DNA of 34,797 nt, taken from positions 1 to 34,797 of the forward strand of contig JABIYQ010000655.1 of NCBI GenBank assembly GCA_018702715.1. The letters run 5' to 3'. Origin of the DNA: Desulfobacula sp. GTDB lineage: Bacteria > Desulfobacterota > Desulfobacteria > Desulfobacterales > Desulfobacteraceae. Shown in pieces: positions 8,839 to 19,004 of the stretch. The notes beneath the pieces were generated by a model. That model was not told the DNA's origin and did no database searches. It saw only the letters and a list, made by a program, of their open reading frames with translations. Numbering within the stretch: the stretch's first letter is position 1; each line of letters starts with the position of its first letter. Position numbers and translations under genes: made by a program.

Positions 8839-9964
8839 AAAATATTTAAATAAATTAGAAAAAAGACTGACTCAAATTTCAAGTTGCAATTATGAGCCTA
8901 TCATATTTTCCTTTGAATGGTTTGCCGTTGCAATTTCATATGGCTATGGTTTTGGTGTAAGGTTTCGGCTCTGGCTATATCGCAAAGGAATTTTAAAACA
9001 AAAAAAGCTGTCCTGCTTTGTTATTTCCGTTGGAAATATTGTTGTTGGTGGAGCAGGAAAAACGCCCATGGCCATTTATCTGGCACAGGTTTTAAAAAAA
9101 ATGGGAAAACAGACACTTGTCGTAAGTCGTGGGTATAAGGGCACGTATAAAGATTCTTCAGTCATTGTTTCCAATGGGGATAAGATTTTTTTAGGAGTAA
9201 AAGAGTCAGGGGATGAACCTTATATGATGGCCAAAAGGAGAGCATTCCCTGTGGTGATAGGTAAAGACAGATTTAAGGCTGGAATAAAAGCAATTAATGC
9301 CTTTAATCCTGATGTGATTATACTTGATGATGGATTTCAACATTTAAAACTGGGTAGAGATCTTGATTTATTGCTTTTGGATTATATATCCCCTTTCGGC
9401 AATAATAGATTGCTTCCAGCTGGTGGATTAAGGGAATCTTGCCGGATGTCTGCGCAAAGAACTGATGCCCTTATTTTTACGAGATGCCGGAATGTTGATG
9501 AAAATGCAGAAACCAATGAACAAGTGCTACAGCATTATCAAGATTGCTCCAGGTTTAAAACCTTTCACAGGCCTTTTGTTTTTAAACACATTGTTGGCAA
9601 CTCAAATTTCAAAAACCCCATAATGGATGTTAAAGCGTTAAAAGGGAAAAAGGCTGTCCTTTTTTCAGGAATTGCAAAAAATGCTTCTTTTTATAATACA
9701 ATAAAAGATTTGGGTGTTAATGTCCTGGATCATCTTGAATTCAAAGATCATTACAGGTATAAGGAGTCTGATATTTTAGCTCTTCACAACTCGGCAAAAA
9801 AGTTTTGTGCCGATGTTGTTTTGACAACTGAAAAGGATTGGGCAAAGCTTGATCAGGATTCAAAATGGGGATTGGATTTAGTTGTGATCGGTATTCAAAT
9901 AGAGTTTGAACATCCTCAAACGTTTGAATCTTTTTTACATTCAAGGTTAGAACGCAATGAGTGA
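8831..9964 (+). CDS. lpxK: Tetraacyldisaccharide 4'-kinase
   Basis: ISVGNIVVGGAGKTPMAIYLAQVLKKMGKQTLVVSRGYKG...SGDEPYMMAKR...VIILDDGFQHLKLGRDLDLLLLD. The TTG-start ORF overlaps waaA. Confidence 0.96.
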   Translation: MFEKYLNKLEKRLTQISSCNYEPIIFSFEWFAVAISYGYGFGVRFRLWLYRKGILKQKKLSCFVISVGNIVVGGAGKTPMAIYLAQVLKKMGKQTLVVSRGYKGTYKDSSVIVSNGDKIFLGVKESGDEPYMMAKRRAFPVVIGKDRFKAGIKAINAFNPDVIILDDGFQHLKLGRDLDLLLLDYISPFGNNRLLPAGGLRESCRMSAQRTDALIFTRCRNVDENAETNEQVLQHYQDCSRFKTFHRPFVFKHIVGNSNFKNPIMDVKALKGKKAVLFSGIAKNASFYNTIKDLGVNVLDHLEFKDHYRYKESDILALHNSAKKFCADVVLTTEKDWAKLDQDSKWGLDLVVIGIQIEFEHPQTFESFLHSRLERNE

Positions 9965-10853
9965 TGACAGAATATACAAGCTGATAAAGCTGATGGTGGC
10001 TTTATTGTCAATGCTGCCAAGGAGGGTTTTAAGTTTTTTCTCAGACCTGTTGGGACTTATCTGGTATACTGTGGATAAGCGCCATAAGAATGTTGTTCTT
10101 GAAAATGTTAATTTTGCCTATCCGGGAAAATTCTCTCCAGAGCAAGCCCACAGATTTGCAAAAGTTGTTTTTAAGAACGTTACAGGCATTCTTTTTGAGG
10201 TTATCTGGTCCCATCGTAAAACCTGGGATGAATTATCCCGGGATGTTTCCATTAAAGGTGTAAAAAATCTGGAAATTGCTAAAAAAAAGGGCAGGGGCAT
10301 TGTCCTTTTATGCAGTCATTTAGGGAATTTTGAGCTGGGTGGTGCCGTCATTGCAAAAGCGGGTATCAATCCCTATGGAGTTTATCGGAAATTTGATTTT
10401 CAACCCATTGAGCGGTTTATACTTGAAGTCAGACAACGATTTGGAACAACAATGATTCCTTTAAGGGGGGCTTCTAAAAAAATTGATACAATTTTAAGAA
10501 ATAATGGTGTTGTCGGCACCCTGTTGGATCAGAGTGTTGACTGGTACAAGGGAGTTTTTGTTGATTATTTTGGAAGACCGGCATGTACAAATGATGGCCT
10601 TGCAAAGCTTGTTTTACGATCAAAAGCCGCCGTAGTTCCAGTGTTTGCTATAAAGGAAAATAATCATTATATTGTGGAATTTTTACCTGAAATCCCTTTG
10701 GAGATCACAGGAGATCCTATCAAAGATATTGAAAACAATACCCAGAACTATGTATCTTCCATAGAGTCTACGATCAGACAATACCCGGAACAATACTTCT
10801 GGGTGCATAATAGATGGAAGACCCAACCCTATTGTGTCCTTAAAGGCAATTAA
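9957..10853 (+). CDS. lpxL: Lipid A biosynthesis lauroyl/myristoyl acyltransferase (LpxL/HtrB type)
   Basis: GIVLLCSHLGNFELGG...LLDQSVDWYKGVFVDYFGRPACTNDGLAKLVLRSKAAVVPVF...YFWVHNRWKTQP. Confidence 0.92.
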   Translation: MSDDRIYKLIKLMVALLSMLPRRVLSFFSDLLGLIWYTVDKRHKNVVLENVNFAYPGKFSPEQAHRFAKVVFKNVTGILFEVIWSHRKTWDELSRDVSIKGVKNLEIAKKKGRGIVLLCSHLGNFELGGAVIAKAGINPYGVYRKFDFQPIERFILEVRQRFGTTMIPLRGASKKIDTILRNNGVVGTLLDQSVDWYKGVFVDYFGRPACTNDGLAKLVLRSKAAVVPVFAIKENNHYIVEFLPEIPLEITGDPIKDIENNTQNYVSSIESTIRQYPEQYFWVHNRWKTQPYCVLKGN

Positions 10854-11916
10854 TCAATATATGGGATTTATCAAACTTACAGACACCTCCCGGGCCAGGA
10901 TATTGATACGTGCGGCCAATTGGGTAGGTGATGCCATAATGACCACCCCTGTAATCCGGGCTGTCAGAAAAAATTTTCCAAAAGCAACCATTACAGTCCT
11001 GGCTAAACCCTGGGTGATCCCTGTCTATGAAAATAATCCTTATGTGGATGAAATGATGGTTTATGACAACAATAAGCGCCATAAAAAAGGATTGGGAACC
11101 TTAACGCTTGCCAAAGACCTAAGAGGCCAAAAGTTTGATCTGGCCATATTGATGCAGAATGCATTTGAGGCAGGACTTATTTCTTTTCTCGGCCGTATTA
11201 AAGAGCGGGTCGGATACAATACAGATGGGAGAGGGTTCCTTTTAAACAGAGGTATAAGACTGGATCCAGCACTGAAAAAGGGGCATTTAATCGATTATTA
11301 TATCGGTATTTTAAAAGGTGCAGATTTAGCAGATGACGGCAGGGGACTTGATTTGTTTCTTTGTGAATCTGACAGGGAATTTGCCGATAATTTTTTAGAA
11401 CAGGAAAAATTTGATTTATCTCAACCTGTTATTGGTATTAATCCAGGTGCAACAGGTGGTACAGCAAAAAGGTGGTTCCCCCAAAGATATGCAAAAGTGT
11501 GTAAAATCCTTGCCAAAAGATTCAATGTTAAAATATTGATTTTCGGTGGTCCGGCAGATTTTGAGCTTGGCAAATATATTGCCGGATTGTCTAAGGATTG
11601 CTGTATCAATATTGCCGGTACAACCAGTCTTGGCCAGGCCTTTGCGCTCATCGAAAAATGTTCGCTGTTTATTACCAATGATTCAGGGCTAATGCATGCT
11701 GCCGCAGCCTTAAAAATCAACCAGATAGCAGTGATAGGTTCGACGGATTTTGTAGCCACAGCGCCATCAAATAAAAACAGTATCATGGTCAGAGCAAAGG
11801 TTCCATGCAGTCCCTGCTTAAAAGACGTCTGTCCCAATGACCATGAATGTATGGATAAAATCAGTGTTGACATGGTCATGGAAACCTGTAAGTCTCTTTT
11901 GAAAGCTAATTGGTAG
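10834..11916 (+). CDS. waaF: ADP-heptose:LPS heptosyltransferase II
   Basis: ILIRAANWVGDAIMTTPVIRAVRKNFP...IGINPGATGGTAKRWFPQRYA...LFITNDSGLMHAAAAL...PCSPCLKDVCPNDHECM. Confidence 0.94.
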   Translation: MSLKAINQYMGFIKLTDTSRARILIRAANWVGDAIMTTPVIRAVRKNFPKATITVLAKPWVIPVYENNPYVDEMMVYDNNKRHKKGLGTLTLAKDLRGQKFDLAILMQNAFEAGLISFLGRIKERVGYNTDGRGFLLNRGIRLDPALKKGHLIDYYIGILKGADLADDGRGLDLFLCESDREFADNFLEQEKFDLSQPVIGINPGATGGTAKRWFPQRYAKVCKILAKRFNVKILIFGGPADFELGKYIAGLSKDCCINIAGTTSLGQAFALIEKCSLFITNDSGLMHAAAALKINQIAVIGSTDFVATAPSNKNSIMVRAKVPCSPCLKDVCPNDHECMDKISVDMVMETCKSLLKANW

Positions 11917-11937
11917 AAGACTTAAAAGGGGCATTTT

Positions 11938-12957
11938 TTGTTTGATAACATAAAAAACATATTGATCATAAAACCGAGCGCTCTGGGAGATATTGTCCAT
12001 TCCCTTCCTTTTTTAGCGGTTATAAAAAAACAATTCCCCAATACTAAAATAGACTGGGTCGTGGCCCATGGGCTTCATAAATTTCTTGAAGGTCACCCAA
12101 TGATTGACAAATTATGGGTAATTAAAAAAGACCAGTGGAAAAAAATCGGCAATCTAAAGCATACCATCAAAGAGGTAAATGAACTTAGAAAAGGCCTGCA
12201 GGCTTCTGATTATGATGTTTCCATAGATCTTTCAGGCCTGTTAAGGTCGGGAATTATAAGTAAATTTTCAAAGGCCGTAATCAAGCTTGGATTTATAGAG
12301 TCAGACGAAGGAAGTTCTTTTTTTTATACCCATAAAGTCCATGGATCAATGAATATTCATGCCATAGACCGATATCTTGAAATAGCAAAATTTATGGGGT
12401 GTTCCATTAATAAAACAGATAGAATTCAATATCCTTTTGCGCCCTTTGATCCTGACCCGCCCCTATTAAAAAACCTTCCAAAAGATTTTGTTGTTATGAG
12501 CCCCTCAGCAGGCAAACCAGCTAATCGCTGGCATGCACAAAAATTTGGCAGACTTGCCGCAAAACTCATGATTCCAACGGTTGTTATTGCAAGTCAAGCT
12601 GAAGCGGATATTGCCAAAAAAGTTGTAGTGCATTCCAATGGAAAGGCCATATCCGTGGCAGGTAAAACAGGATTAAAAGACCTTGTTGCCCTGATTAATA
12701 GAGCTCGTTTTTTTGTCTGTAATGATACAGGACCCATGCATATTGCAGCAGCGCTAAATGTTCCGGTATTTGCTATTTTTGGCCCGGCTAACCCCATCAG
12801 AACCGGTCCCTATGGTACGATCCATACTGTTATTCAAAAAAAAATGGATTGCGCCCCATGCTATGCAAAAACCCCCTGTTCCCATTTCAGGTGCATGAAT
12901 GAGTTAAATGTTGAAGATGTTTTTACTATAATAGATCAAAAGGTCGCTCAAACATGA
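11938..12957 (+). CDS. waaC: ADP-heptose:LPS heptosyltransferase I-like (GT9)
   Basis: ILIIKPSALGDIVHSLPFLAVIKKQFPNTKIDWVV...FVCNDTGPMHIAAALNVPVFAIFGPANPIRTGPYG. TTG start. Confidence 0.9.
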   Translation: MFDNIKNILIIKPSALGDIVHSLPFLAVIKKQFPNTKIDWVVAHGLHKFLEGHPMIDKLWVIKKDQWKKIGNLKHTIKEVNELRKGLQASDYDVSIDLSGLLRSGIISKFSKAVIKLGFIESDEGSSFFYTHKVHGSMNIHAIDRYLEIAKFMGCSINKTDRIQYPFAPFDPDPPLLKNLPKDFVVMSPSAGKPANRWHAQKFGRLAAKLMIPTVVIASQAEADIAKKVVVHSNGKAISVAGKTGLKDLVALINRARFFVCNDTGPMHIAAALNVPVFAIFGPANPIRTGPYGTIHTVIQKKMDCAPCYAKTPCSHFRCMNELNVEDVFTIIDQKVAQT

Positions 12958-13745
12958 AAGTATCTGTGATCATTACAACATATAATCGTGTGGATGCACT
13001 CAAAAGGGTTTTGGACGGTCTTTTGTCCCAGACCAGGCTTGCTGAGCAAATTATTGTTGCTGATGATGGATCAGATAATCACACAAAAACAATGCTCCAA
13101 CCCTATCTTGATAAAAGCAGAATAAATATTTTGCATGTTTGGCAAAAGGATTTGGGTTTTAGAGCGGCACGGATTAGAAACATGGCCATTGCCAAATCTA
13201 ATGGTGACTACCTGATCCTTTTAGACGGGGATTGTATCCCGGAAAAACACTTTATCCAGGATCATCTGGCTCTGGCACAAAAAGGATATTTTTTCCAGGG
13301 GAAAAGGGTCATTGTGGGCAAGTTCGTTGAACGAGAATTTAACCATAAAACCTGTAATTCAAAAACCATATTAATGATTCATGCATTAAAAAAAGAGATA
13401 TCCAATTGCCACCATATTTTTAGAATCCCTTTTTTCCCTTCATACACCACAAGTAAACTGTCCGGAGTAAGAAGTTGTAATATGGGGCTGTTCAGGGATG
13501 ATATCAGGGCTGTTAACGGGTTTAATCATGATTTTGAGGGATGGGGCAGGGAAGACTCGGAATTTGTTGTGCGGCTATTCAAATATGGTTTAAAAAGAAA
13601 AGAAAATCCTTTTAAGGCTATTTGTTTTCATTTATGGCATCATGAGAATAAAAGAAATCGTCTTGAGAAAAATGACAAGATGCTTAAAAACGCAACAGAA
13701 TCGGAATCATTTTTTTGTAAATCAGGACTGAATGAATTTGATTGA
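12954..13745 (+). CDS. Glycosyltransferase family 2 with C-terminal galactosyltransferase-like region
   Basis: VSVIITTYNRVDALKRVLDGLLSQTR...ILLDGDCIPEKHFI...GFNHDFEGWGREDSEFVVRLFKYGL. Confidence 0.88.
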   Translation: MKVSVIITTYNRVDALKRVLDGLLSQTRLAEQIIVADDGSDNHTKTMLQPYLDKSRINILHVWQKDLGFRAARIRNMAIAKSNGDYLILLDGDCIPEKHFIQDHLALAQKGYFFQGKRVIVGKFVEREFNHKTCNSKTILMIHALKKEISNCHHIFRIPFFPSYTTSKLSGVRSCNMGLFRDDIRAVNGFNHDFEGWGREDSEFVVRLFKYGLKRKENPFKAICFHLWHHENKRNRLEKNDKMLKNATESESFFCKSGLNEFD

Positions 13746-14587
13746 ACAAAAAAAAAGACATATCAATGTCTCAACAGGAGATTAAAAATTTAAAAGTGTC
13801 AAAATTATCTGTTTATATTATAGCTTTTAATGAAGAAGAGAAAATAAAACAGGCACTTCAAAGTGTTGAATGGGCAGATGAAATAATTGTTGCAGACTCT
13901 TTCAGTACTGATAATACAGCCTTGATTGCAAAAGAGTTTGGGGCAAAGGTGATTCAGATACCATTTAACGGGTTTGGAGAACTTAGAAATATTGCCATTA
14001 AAGCTTGCAGTCATAATTGGATATTCAGTCTTGATTCTGATGAGCGATGTACAAAAAGCGCCAAAGAAGAGATACAAAACATTATTAATTCCAAAGACAG
14101 CCTTGATGCCTATTATGTTCCGAGAAGAAATTATTTTATGGGAAAATGGATCAGGCATGCAGGATTTTATCCAGACTTTCGGCAGCCCCAGATATTTAGA
14201 AAAGGGGTGTTAAAGTTTAAGAACGATGCAGTCCACGAGCGATATGAAGTGATAAGCAATAAAGAATGCGGCTATTTAAATTCTTTTATTAACCAGGTAC
14301 CGTTTAAAAATCTTGAGGAAGTGATTCATAAATCCAATCGATACTCCACACTGGGTGCAAAAAAATTACAGGAAACAAACAAAAAATCCGGAATGTCAAA
14401 AGCCTTGCTGCATGGCATTTGGGCAGCATTTACAATGTATATCTTAAAACTTGGATTTTTAGATGGATGGCCGGGCTTTATAATTGCTCTGGGAAATTTT
14501 GAAGGGACCTTTTATAAATATGCAAAGTTTTATTTAAAAGACAAGGGTCTTGATTCTTTTCTAAATACAAAGTTTCCAGACGGATAA
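13742..14587 (+). CDS. Glycosyltransferase family 2 (WaaE/KdtX-like LPS core glycosyltransferase)
   Basis: LSVYIIAFNEEEKIKQALQSVEWADEIIVADSFSTDNTALIAKEFGAKVIQIPFNGFGELRNIAIK...FSLDSDER. Confidence 0.88.
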   Translation: MNKKKDISMSQQEIKNLKVSKLSVYIIAFNEEEKIKQALQSVEWADEIIVADSFSTDNTALIAKEFGAKVIQIPFNGFGELRNIAIKACSHNWIFSLDSDERCTKSAKEEIQNIINSKDSLDAYYVPRRNYFMGKWIRHAGFYPDFRQPQIFRKGVLKFKNDAVHERYEVISNKECGYLNSFINQVPFKNLEEVIHKSNRYSTLGAKKLQETNKKSGMSKALLHGIWAAFTMYILKLGFLDGWPGFIIALGNFEGTFYKYAKFYLKDKGLDSFLNTKFPDG

Positions 14588-14591
14588 GGGT

Positions 14592-16406
14592 ATGACTGGT
14601 CTTTTTTTAACGCTTATATGCTTTTCCGGGTTTGTTTTTGCAAGTATCCACTGGTTAAAGATTAAACGATCCTATGCACCCTTGTTCTCTATTTCATCCA
14701 TAGGTGTATTGCTGTTTTTTTTATCAATATTCAACCAGCTTCAGAAGGGAACATTTTTTTTAATTTTTTCAGGGTTTGTGCTTTGTTTATTCTGGATCCC
14801 TTTGTATTTGAAAAAAAAGAGAGAAAAAAGCCTTTTACCTGTGTCCAGGGTTTTAATATTTTTTTTAATCCTCATCATTATCTCCTTTATCCTGACCCTT
14901 AATATGACATTTACTGTGGTTGATGATTATGTCTATTGGGGAATTATTGGGAAATATCTTTATATTAACAACCATCTTCCCATTGCAGGCTGCGCCTTAG
15001 ATCCAAGAATTCTTGCATACACACCCGGCACATCTCTAATTCATTATTTCTTTTACTTTTTGATGGGCAAATACAGTGTCCACATATCTTATTTTGCACA
15101 GAATATTATTTTAATATCTGCTCTTTTTGTGGTGGTTGACAGGGAAAATATTAAAAGATCTGTTGTTTATATCGGTATCCTTGTCATCCTTATGACAGTG
15201 TTTTTTGGGAGCGTTTTTACAAAACTCCAGGTTGATTATCTTCTTTCCATCACTTGTTTTTCAATTTTCTGGATCTATTACAATGAAAAAAATATTCATT
15301 TGAAATTGCTGACATTGTCCATGCCTTTATGCTTTCTTTTCCTTATCAAAGAGATCGGATTTATGCTGGGATTGATGATTGTGGCCTTTATTGCTCTTGA
15401 TGTTTTGGCGGATAAGAAAATTGATTGGAAAAACAAACTCAAACCGCTGGCTTTTATAATTTTGACGGGTGCTGCATTATTATTGTTAAAAAAATTATGG
15501 ATCAGCCACATCACTGCCATGGGTTTCGTGGAATTTGCCAATGCCATTCATTGGGAATCCATAAAAGATACCTTACATATTTTTTCCAATGGGCAAATTC
15601 AAAAAGGATTTTTGATTTTCATAAAAGAGGTTTTTATTGGACCGGCTGACAGACTCAATATTCCCTATTTGTTTTGGTATATTATGATTGCTATTTTATG
15701 GTATAAAAGCTTAAAAACATGCCAGAATAAAGACAAATCAAGATTTTTTTTATTTTCAGGGATGGTCTTTATATCATTATTCCTCTATTTGTTTTTATTA
15801 TATTGTTTACAGATAATTATTTTTAAAGTTGGAAGTGCTTTTGACCATACAATGGGTTTTAGCCGATATTTTAACATATTGTTTTCGCCAATTATTTATA
15901 TTGCAACCCTTACTTTTTTTCACACTATTATTTTTACCAAATATGAAGCTGGCAAAAAAATATTATACCCATTAACTTGTGTTGTTTTACTTGTTTTAAG
16001 CCTTTCAAGGGTAGAAGTATATTTGAATCAGGAAAAACAGGATATCCAAATTCAAAAGGTTTCAAAAAGGATTGAAGATAAAATAAATAACGATATAAAT
16101 TCTATTGGCATCATTACCGGGAAAAATGATAATATAGCAAATGTACAATTTCAATATCATCTGTTGCCAAATAAAGTTGATATAGACATTAATAGAGAAT
16201 TTAAAGATCATAACCAATTGATGCAATACATTGTAAAATATGATTATGTGCTTTTATATCATCCCGAACCTTTAATTTTGGACTGGCTTCAACCCTATTT
16301 GGGAAAAGAAAAAAGTGCTGACAAGATAAGTTTTTTGCGTGTCCTAAAGGACAAATCAAAAGATAAACAATTAGAAAAAATCTCAATAGAAAGGATTCTT
16401 CCTTAA
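14592..16406 (+). CDS. Polytopic membrane protein, putative GT-C-type glycosyltransferase or LPS-modification protein
   Basis: 604 aa, many hydrophobic helices. VVDDYVYWGIIGKYLYINNHLP...AYTPGTSLIHYFFYFL resembles the acidic first-loop arrangement of GT-C enzymes; lies within the LPS operon. Confidence 0.65.
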   Translation: MTGLFLTLICFSGFVFASIHWLKIKRSYAPLFSISSIGVLLFFLSIFNQLQKGTFFLIFSGFVLCLFWIPLYLKKKREKSLLPVSRVLIFFLILIIISFILTLNMTFTVVDDYVYWGIIGKYLYINNHLPIAGCALDPRILAYTPGTSLIHYFFYFLMGKYSVHISYFAQNIILISALFVVVDRENIKRSVVYIGILVILMTVFFGSVFTKLQVDYLLSITCFSIFWIYYNEKNIHLKLLTLSMPLCFLFLIKEIGFMLGLMIVAFIALDVLADKKIDWKNKLKPLAFIILTGAALLLLKKLWISHITAMGFVEFANAIHWESIKDTLHIFSNGQIQKGFLIFIKEVFIGPADRLNIPYLFWYIMIAILWYKSLKTCQNKDKSRFFLFSGMVFISLFLYLFLLYCLQIIIFKVGSAFDHTMGFSRYFNILFSPIIYIATLTFFHTIIFTKYEAGKKILYPLTCVVLLVLSLSRVEVYLNQEKQDIQIQKVSKRIEDKINNDINSIGIITGKNDNIANVQFQYHLLPNKVDIDINREFKDHNQLMQYIVKYDYVLLYHPEPLILDWLQPYLGKEKSADKISFLRVLKDKSKDKQLEKISIERILP

Positions 16407-16418
16407 AGGGAATTCTAT

Positions 16419-17450
16419 ATGAATAAAGTATTACTCATCCCGGCATATAACCCTGAAGAAAAAATTATAGCAGTGATCAAGGGCTTGCCCAAAGGAGTTT
16501 TTGATCAAGTATTAATTGTAAATGATGGCAGCAATCCTAAATATTTGGAAATCTTTAATCAATTATCAATGATCAGAGATGTAAGCATCCTGGAACATGA
16601 AATGAATCAGGGTAAAGGGGCAGCACTTAAAACCGGGTTTTCATATATTTTAAAAAATACAAAAAACTGCCTGGGCGTTGTCACTGCAGATGCAGATGGC
16701 CAGCACTTAAAAAAAGATATTCTGGCAATTGCAGATTGCTTGAAACCCGAACAGCGGGAGTTGACCATTGGAAGCAGAACATTTGATTCAGACGTACCCC
16801 TTCGGAGTCATTTTGGCAACAAATTGACCCGGATAATCATGAAATTTGTTTTCAAAATAGATTTAAAAGATACCCAGAGCGGTCTGCGGGCAATACCATA
16901 TTCGTTGCTGCCCCAATTATTAAAAATCTCTTTTAACCGGTATGAGTTTGAGATTGAGATGCTTCTTGCTGCCAAGAAAAATGGTTACAGGTTTAAAGAG
17001 ATTGAGATAGATACGATTTATGAAAATAATAATATTGCTTCATCCTTTAACCCTGTTATTGATTCTGCAAGAATCTATTTTGTTCTGTTTCGCTATATCC
17101 TTGCTTCATTGATAACAGCAGCAGTTGATTATATTGTTTTTTTTGTCAGCTATGCATTTTTCCCAAAAATATTTTTTTGTACCTATGCTGCCAGACTGGT
17201 CGCTCTTTTTGTAAATTTTTTCATTTTAAAAAAGTTTGTTTTCCATTCAAAGGAAAAAATTGTCATCATTGGTATGAAGTATTTATTGATTGTGGGTATT
17301 TCAGGTTTTATTTCTTCCGTTACCATTGAATATTTTCATAATGTATTAAATTTAAATATTGTTATATCAAAAGTATCAGCCGAACTTTTGTTTTACGTTG
17401 GAATTTTTATAGCCCAAAAAGAATTTGTATTTAAAAAGGTAAATAAATAG
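16419..17450 (+). CDS. Glycosyltransferase family 2 (dolichyl-phosphate mannose synthase-like) fused to a GtrA-like membrane domain
   Basis: VLLIPAYNPEEKIIAVIKGLPKG...VNDGSN...NQGKGAALKTGFSYIL...TADADGQH, followed by ~4 TM segments (YILASLITAAVDYIVFFVSYAFF...VNFFILKKFVFHSKEK) typical of GtrA. Confidence 0.88.
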   Translation: MNKVLLIPAYNPEEKIIAVIKGLPKGVFDQVLIVNDGSNPKYLEIFNQLSMIRDVSILEHEMNQGKGAALKTGFSYILKNTKNCLGVVTADADGQHLKKDILAIADCLKPEQRELTIGSRTFDSDVPLRSHFGNKLTRIIMKFVFKIDLKDTQSGLRAIPYSLLPQLLKISFNRYEFEIEMLLAAKKNGYRFKEIEIDTIYENNNIASSFNPVIDSARIYFVLFRYILASLITAAVDYIVFFVSYAFFPKIFFCTYAARLVALFVNFFILKKFVFHSKEKIVIIGMKYLLIVGISGFISSVTIEYFHNVLNLNIVISKVSAELLFYVGIFIAQKEFVFKKVNK

Positions 17451-17452
17451 TA

Positions 17453-18112
17453 ATGGAAAAAAAGACAGACTGGACCCAATACTATAATTCTCCCTATAAA
17501 ACTGCATCAATCACACGTAAAATAACGGGTCAAATTTTAATTAAGACAATAAAAAAATATATTGGGAATACAAAAAACCTGTCCTTAATTGAACTTGGAG
17601 GAGCAAATTCTGCTTTTCTAGAGCTCTTAATCAATGCGTTTCGCCCCAAAGAATACATTATCGTAGATAATAATCAGGCAGGGCTTGATAAAACAAAAAG
17701 CAGAATAACAAAAGACAACAATGTATCTGTTTTGAATATTGATATATTAAATCTTGATATATTAAAAAAGGATATATTAAAGAGAGGTATTCAAAAACAG
17801 GTGGATTTAGTCTTAAGCACAGGGTTGATAGAACATTTTGATAAAACAGGAACCCAAAAAGTCATAAAAGCCCATTTTGAGCTATTAAAACCAAAAGGGA
17901 TTGCTGTTATGACATTCCCTACTCCTACAATACTTTATAAAATAACACGATATGCTGCAGAGGTTTTAGGAGTCTGGATTTTTCATGATGAGAGACCACT
18001 TCTGATTAAAGAAGTATTAAAAACAGCAAAAATATATGGGCATATAAAGGAATTTAAAATTATATGGCCCATTTTTTTAACTCAAGGCCTGGTTGTTTTT
18101 CAAAAAAAATGA
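17453..18112 (+). CDS. Class I SAM-dependent methyltransferase
   Basis: LSLIELGGANSAFLELLINAFRPKEYIIVDNNQAGLDKTK...LVLSTGLIEHFD. Confidence 0.8.
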   Translation: MEKKTDWTQYYNSPYKTASITRKITGQILIKTIKKYIGNTKNLSLIELGGANSAFLELLINAFRPKEYIIVDNNQAGLDKTKSRITKDNNVSVLNIDILNLDILKKDILKRGIQKQVDLVLSTGLIEHFDKTGTQKVIKAHFELLKPKGIAVMTFPTPTILYKITRYAAEVLGVWIFHDERPLLIKEVLKTAKIYGHIKEFKIIWPIFLTQGLVVFQKK

Positions 18113-18128
18113 ATTTCGGAGATGATTT

Positions 18129-18983
18129 ATGAGCAAGGAAAGATACCTTGATAAATGCCCTGTTGAATGTGATTCACCCATAGAGGCAACTAATATAATT
18201 CTTGAACAAGGTCCGCTTGAAAGATGTACTGGATGCAATCAGCTTTTCAGTCAGTGTACCAAAACAGAGTTCAACTCTTCCATGGAAGAATTCAACAGCG
18301 AAAAAGGAACATGGCCTCCACCGGAAAATGTTAAAAGCCTGGAACGCAGTACAAAAAAGACATTGGATAATATTACAAAACTTACGAATCAAAAACTTGA
18401 TCAATTAAAATTATTGGATGTTGGATGTTCCAATGGAGCATTTATTTTTACTGCTAATAAATCAGGAATACAATGCGAGGGTATCGAACCTGCCAAAGAA
18501 GCGGCTCTTGCAGCCCAGAAAGCCGGTTTAAAAGTTCATCAAGGCTTTCTTGAAGAAAGCGATTTTCCAAAAGAATCCTATGATATAATTACACTTTTTG
18601 AAGTAATTGAACATCTTAAAAATCCCGTAGAATTATTAAATGCATGCAACAGGCTTTTGAAAAAAAATGGGATAATGGTTATTAGAACAGCAAATACAGA
18701 CAGCTGGACTATTAGGAATTTGAAAGGTAAATGGCATTATTTTAATATAGGCAAACATGGCGGCCATATCAGTTTTTTTTGCAAAAAGTCCATTTTGGCC
18801 CTGGGTGCTCAAACTAATTTTAAAATAGAGCTATTTAATACCCATAGCGTAACATTATGCGAAAAAGAAAAAACATCTCCTGTTATATACAGGTTCTTTA
18901 AGATTATGTCAGAGATATTAAATTTACCGGCAAAACTGACCGGGAACGGTCAAGAAATGGAAGTTTATTTGAAAAAGATTTAA
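18129..18983 (+). CDS. Class I SAM-dependent methyltransferase with N-terminal Cys-rich (zinc-ribbon-like) region
   Basis: N-term CPVECDSP...ERCTGCNQLFSQC; KLLDVGCSNGAFIFTANKSGIQCEGIEPAKEAALAAQ...YDIITLFEVIEHLKNPVELLN. Confidence 0.88.
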   Translation: MSKERYLDKCPVECDSPIEATNIILEQGPLERCTGCNQLFSQCTKTEFNSSMEEFNSEKGTWPPPENVKSLERSTKKTLDNITKLTNQKLDQLKLLDVGCSNGAFIFTANKSGIQCEGIEPAKEAALAAQKAGLKVHQGFLEESDFPKESYDIITLFEVIEHLKNPVELLNACNRLLKKNGIMVIRTANTDSWTIRNLKGKWHYFNIGKHGGHISFFCKKSILALGAQTNFKIELFNTHSVTLCEKEKTSPVIYRFFKIMSEILNLPAKLTGNGQEMEVYLKKI

Positions 18984-19004
18984 GTTAGAAATCTTTCCAA
19001 CTAT

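Noticed and set aside
11421-11879. 152-aa minus-strand ORF
   Set aside because: Antisense to waaF; no supportive homology features.
13805-14158. 117-aa minus-strand ORF
   Set aside because: Antisense to a clear GT2 gene.
18984-19001. GTTAGAAATCTTTCCAAC inverted repeat between the convergent LPS operons as a terminator
   Set aside because: Near-palindrome leaves almost no loop and contains a mismatch; too weak to call, although the location is plausible.
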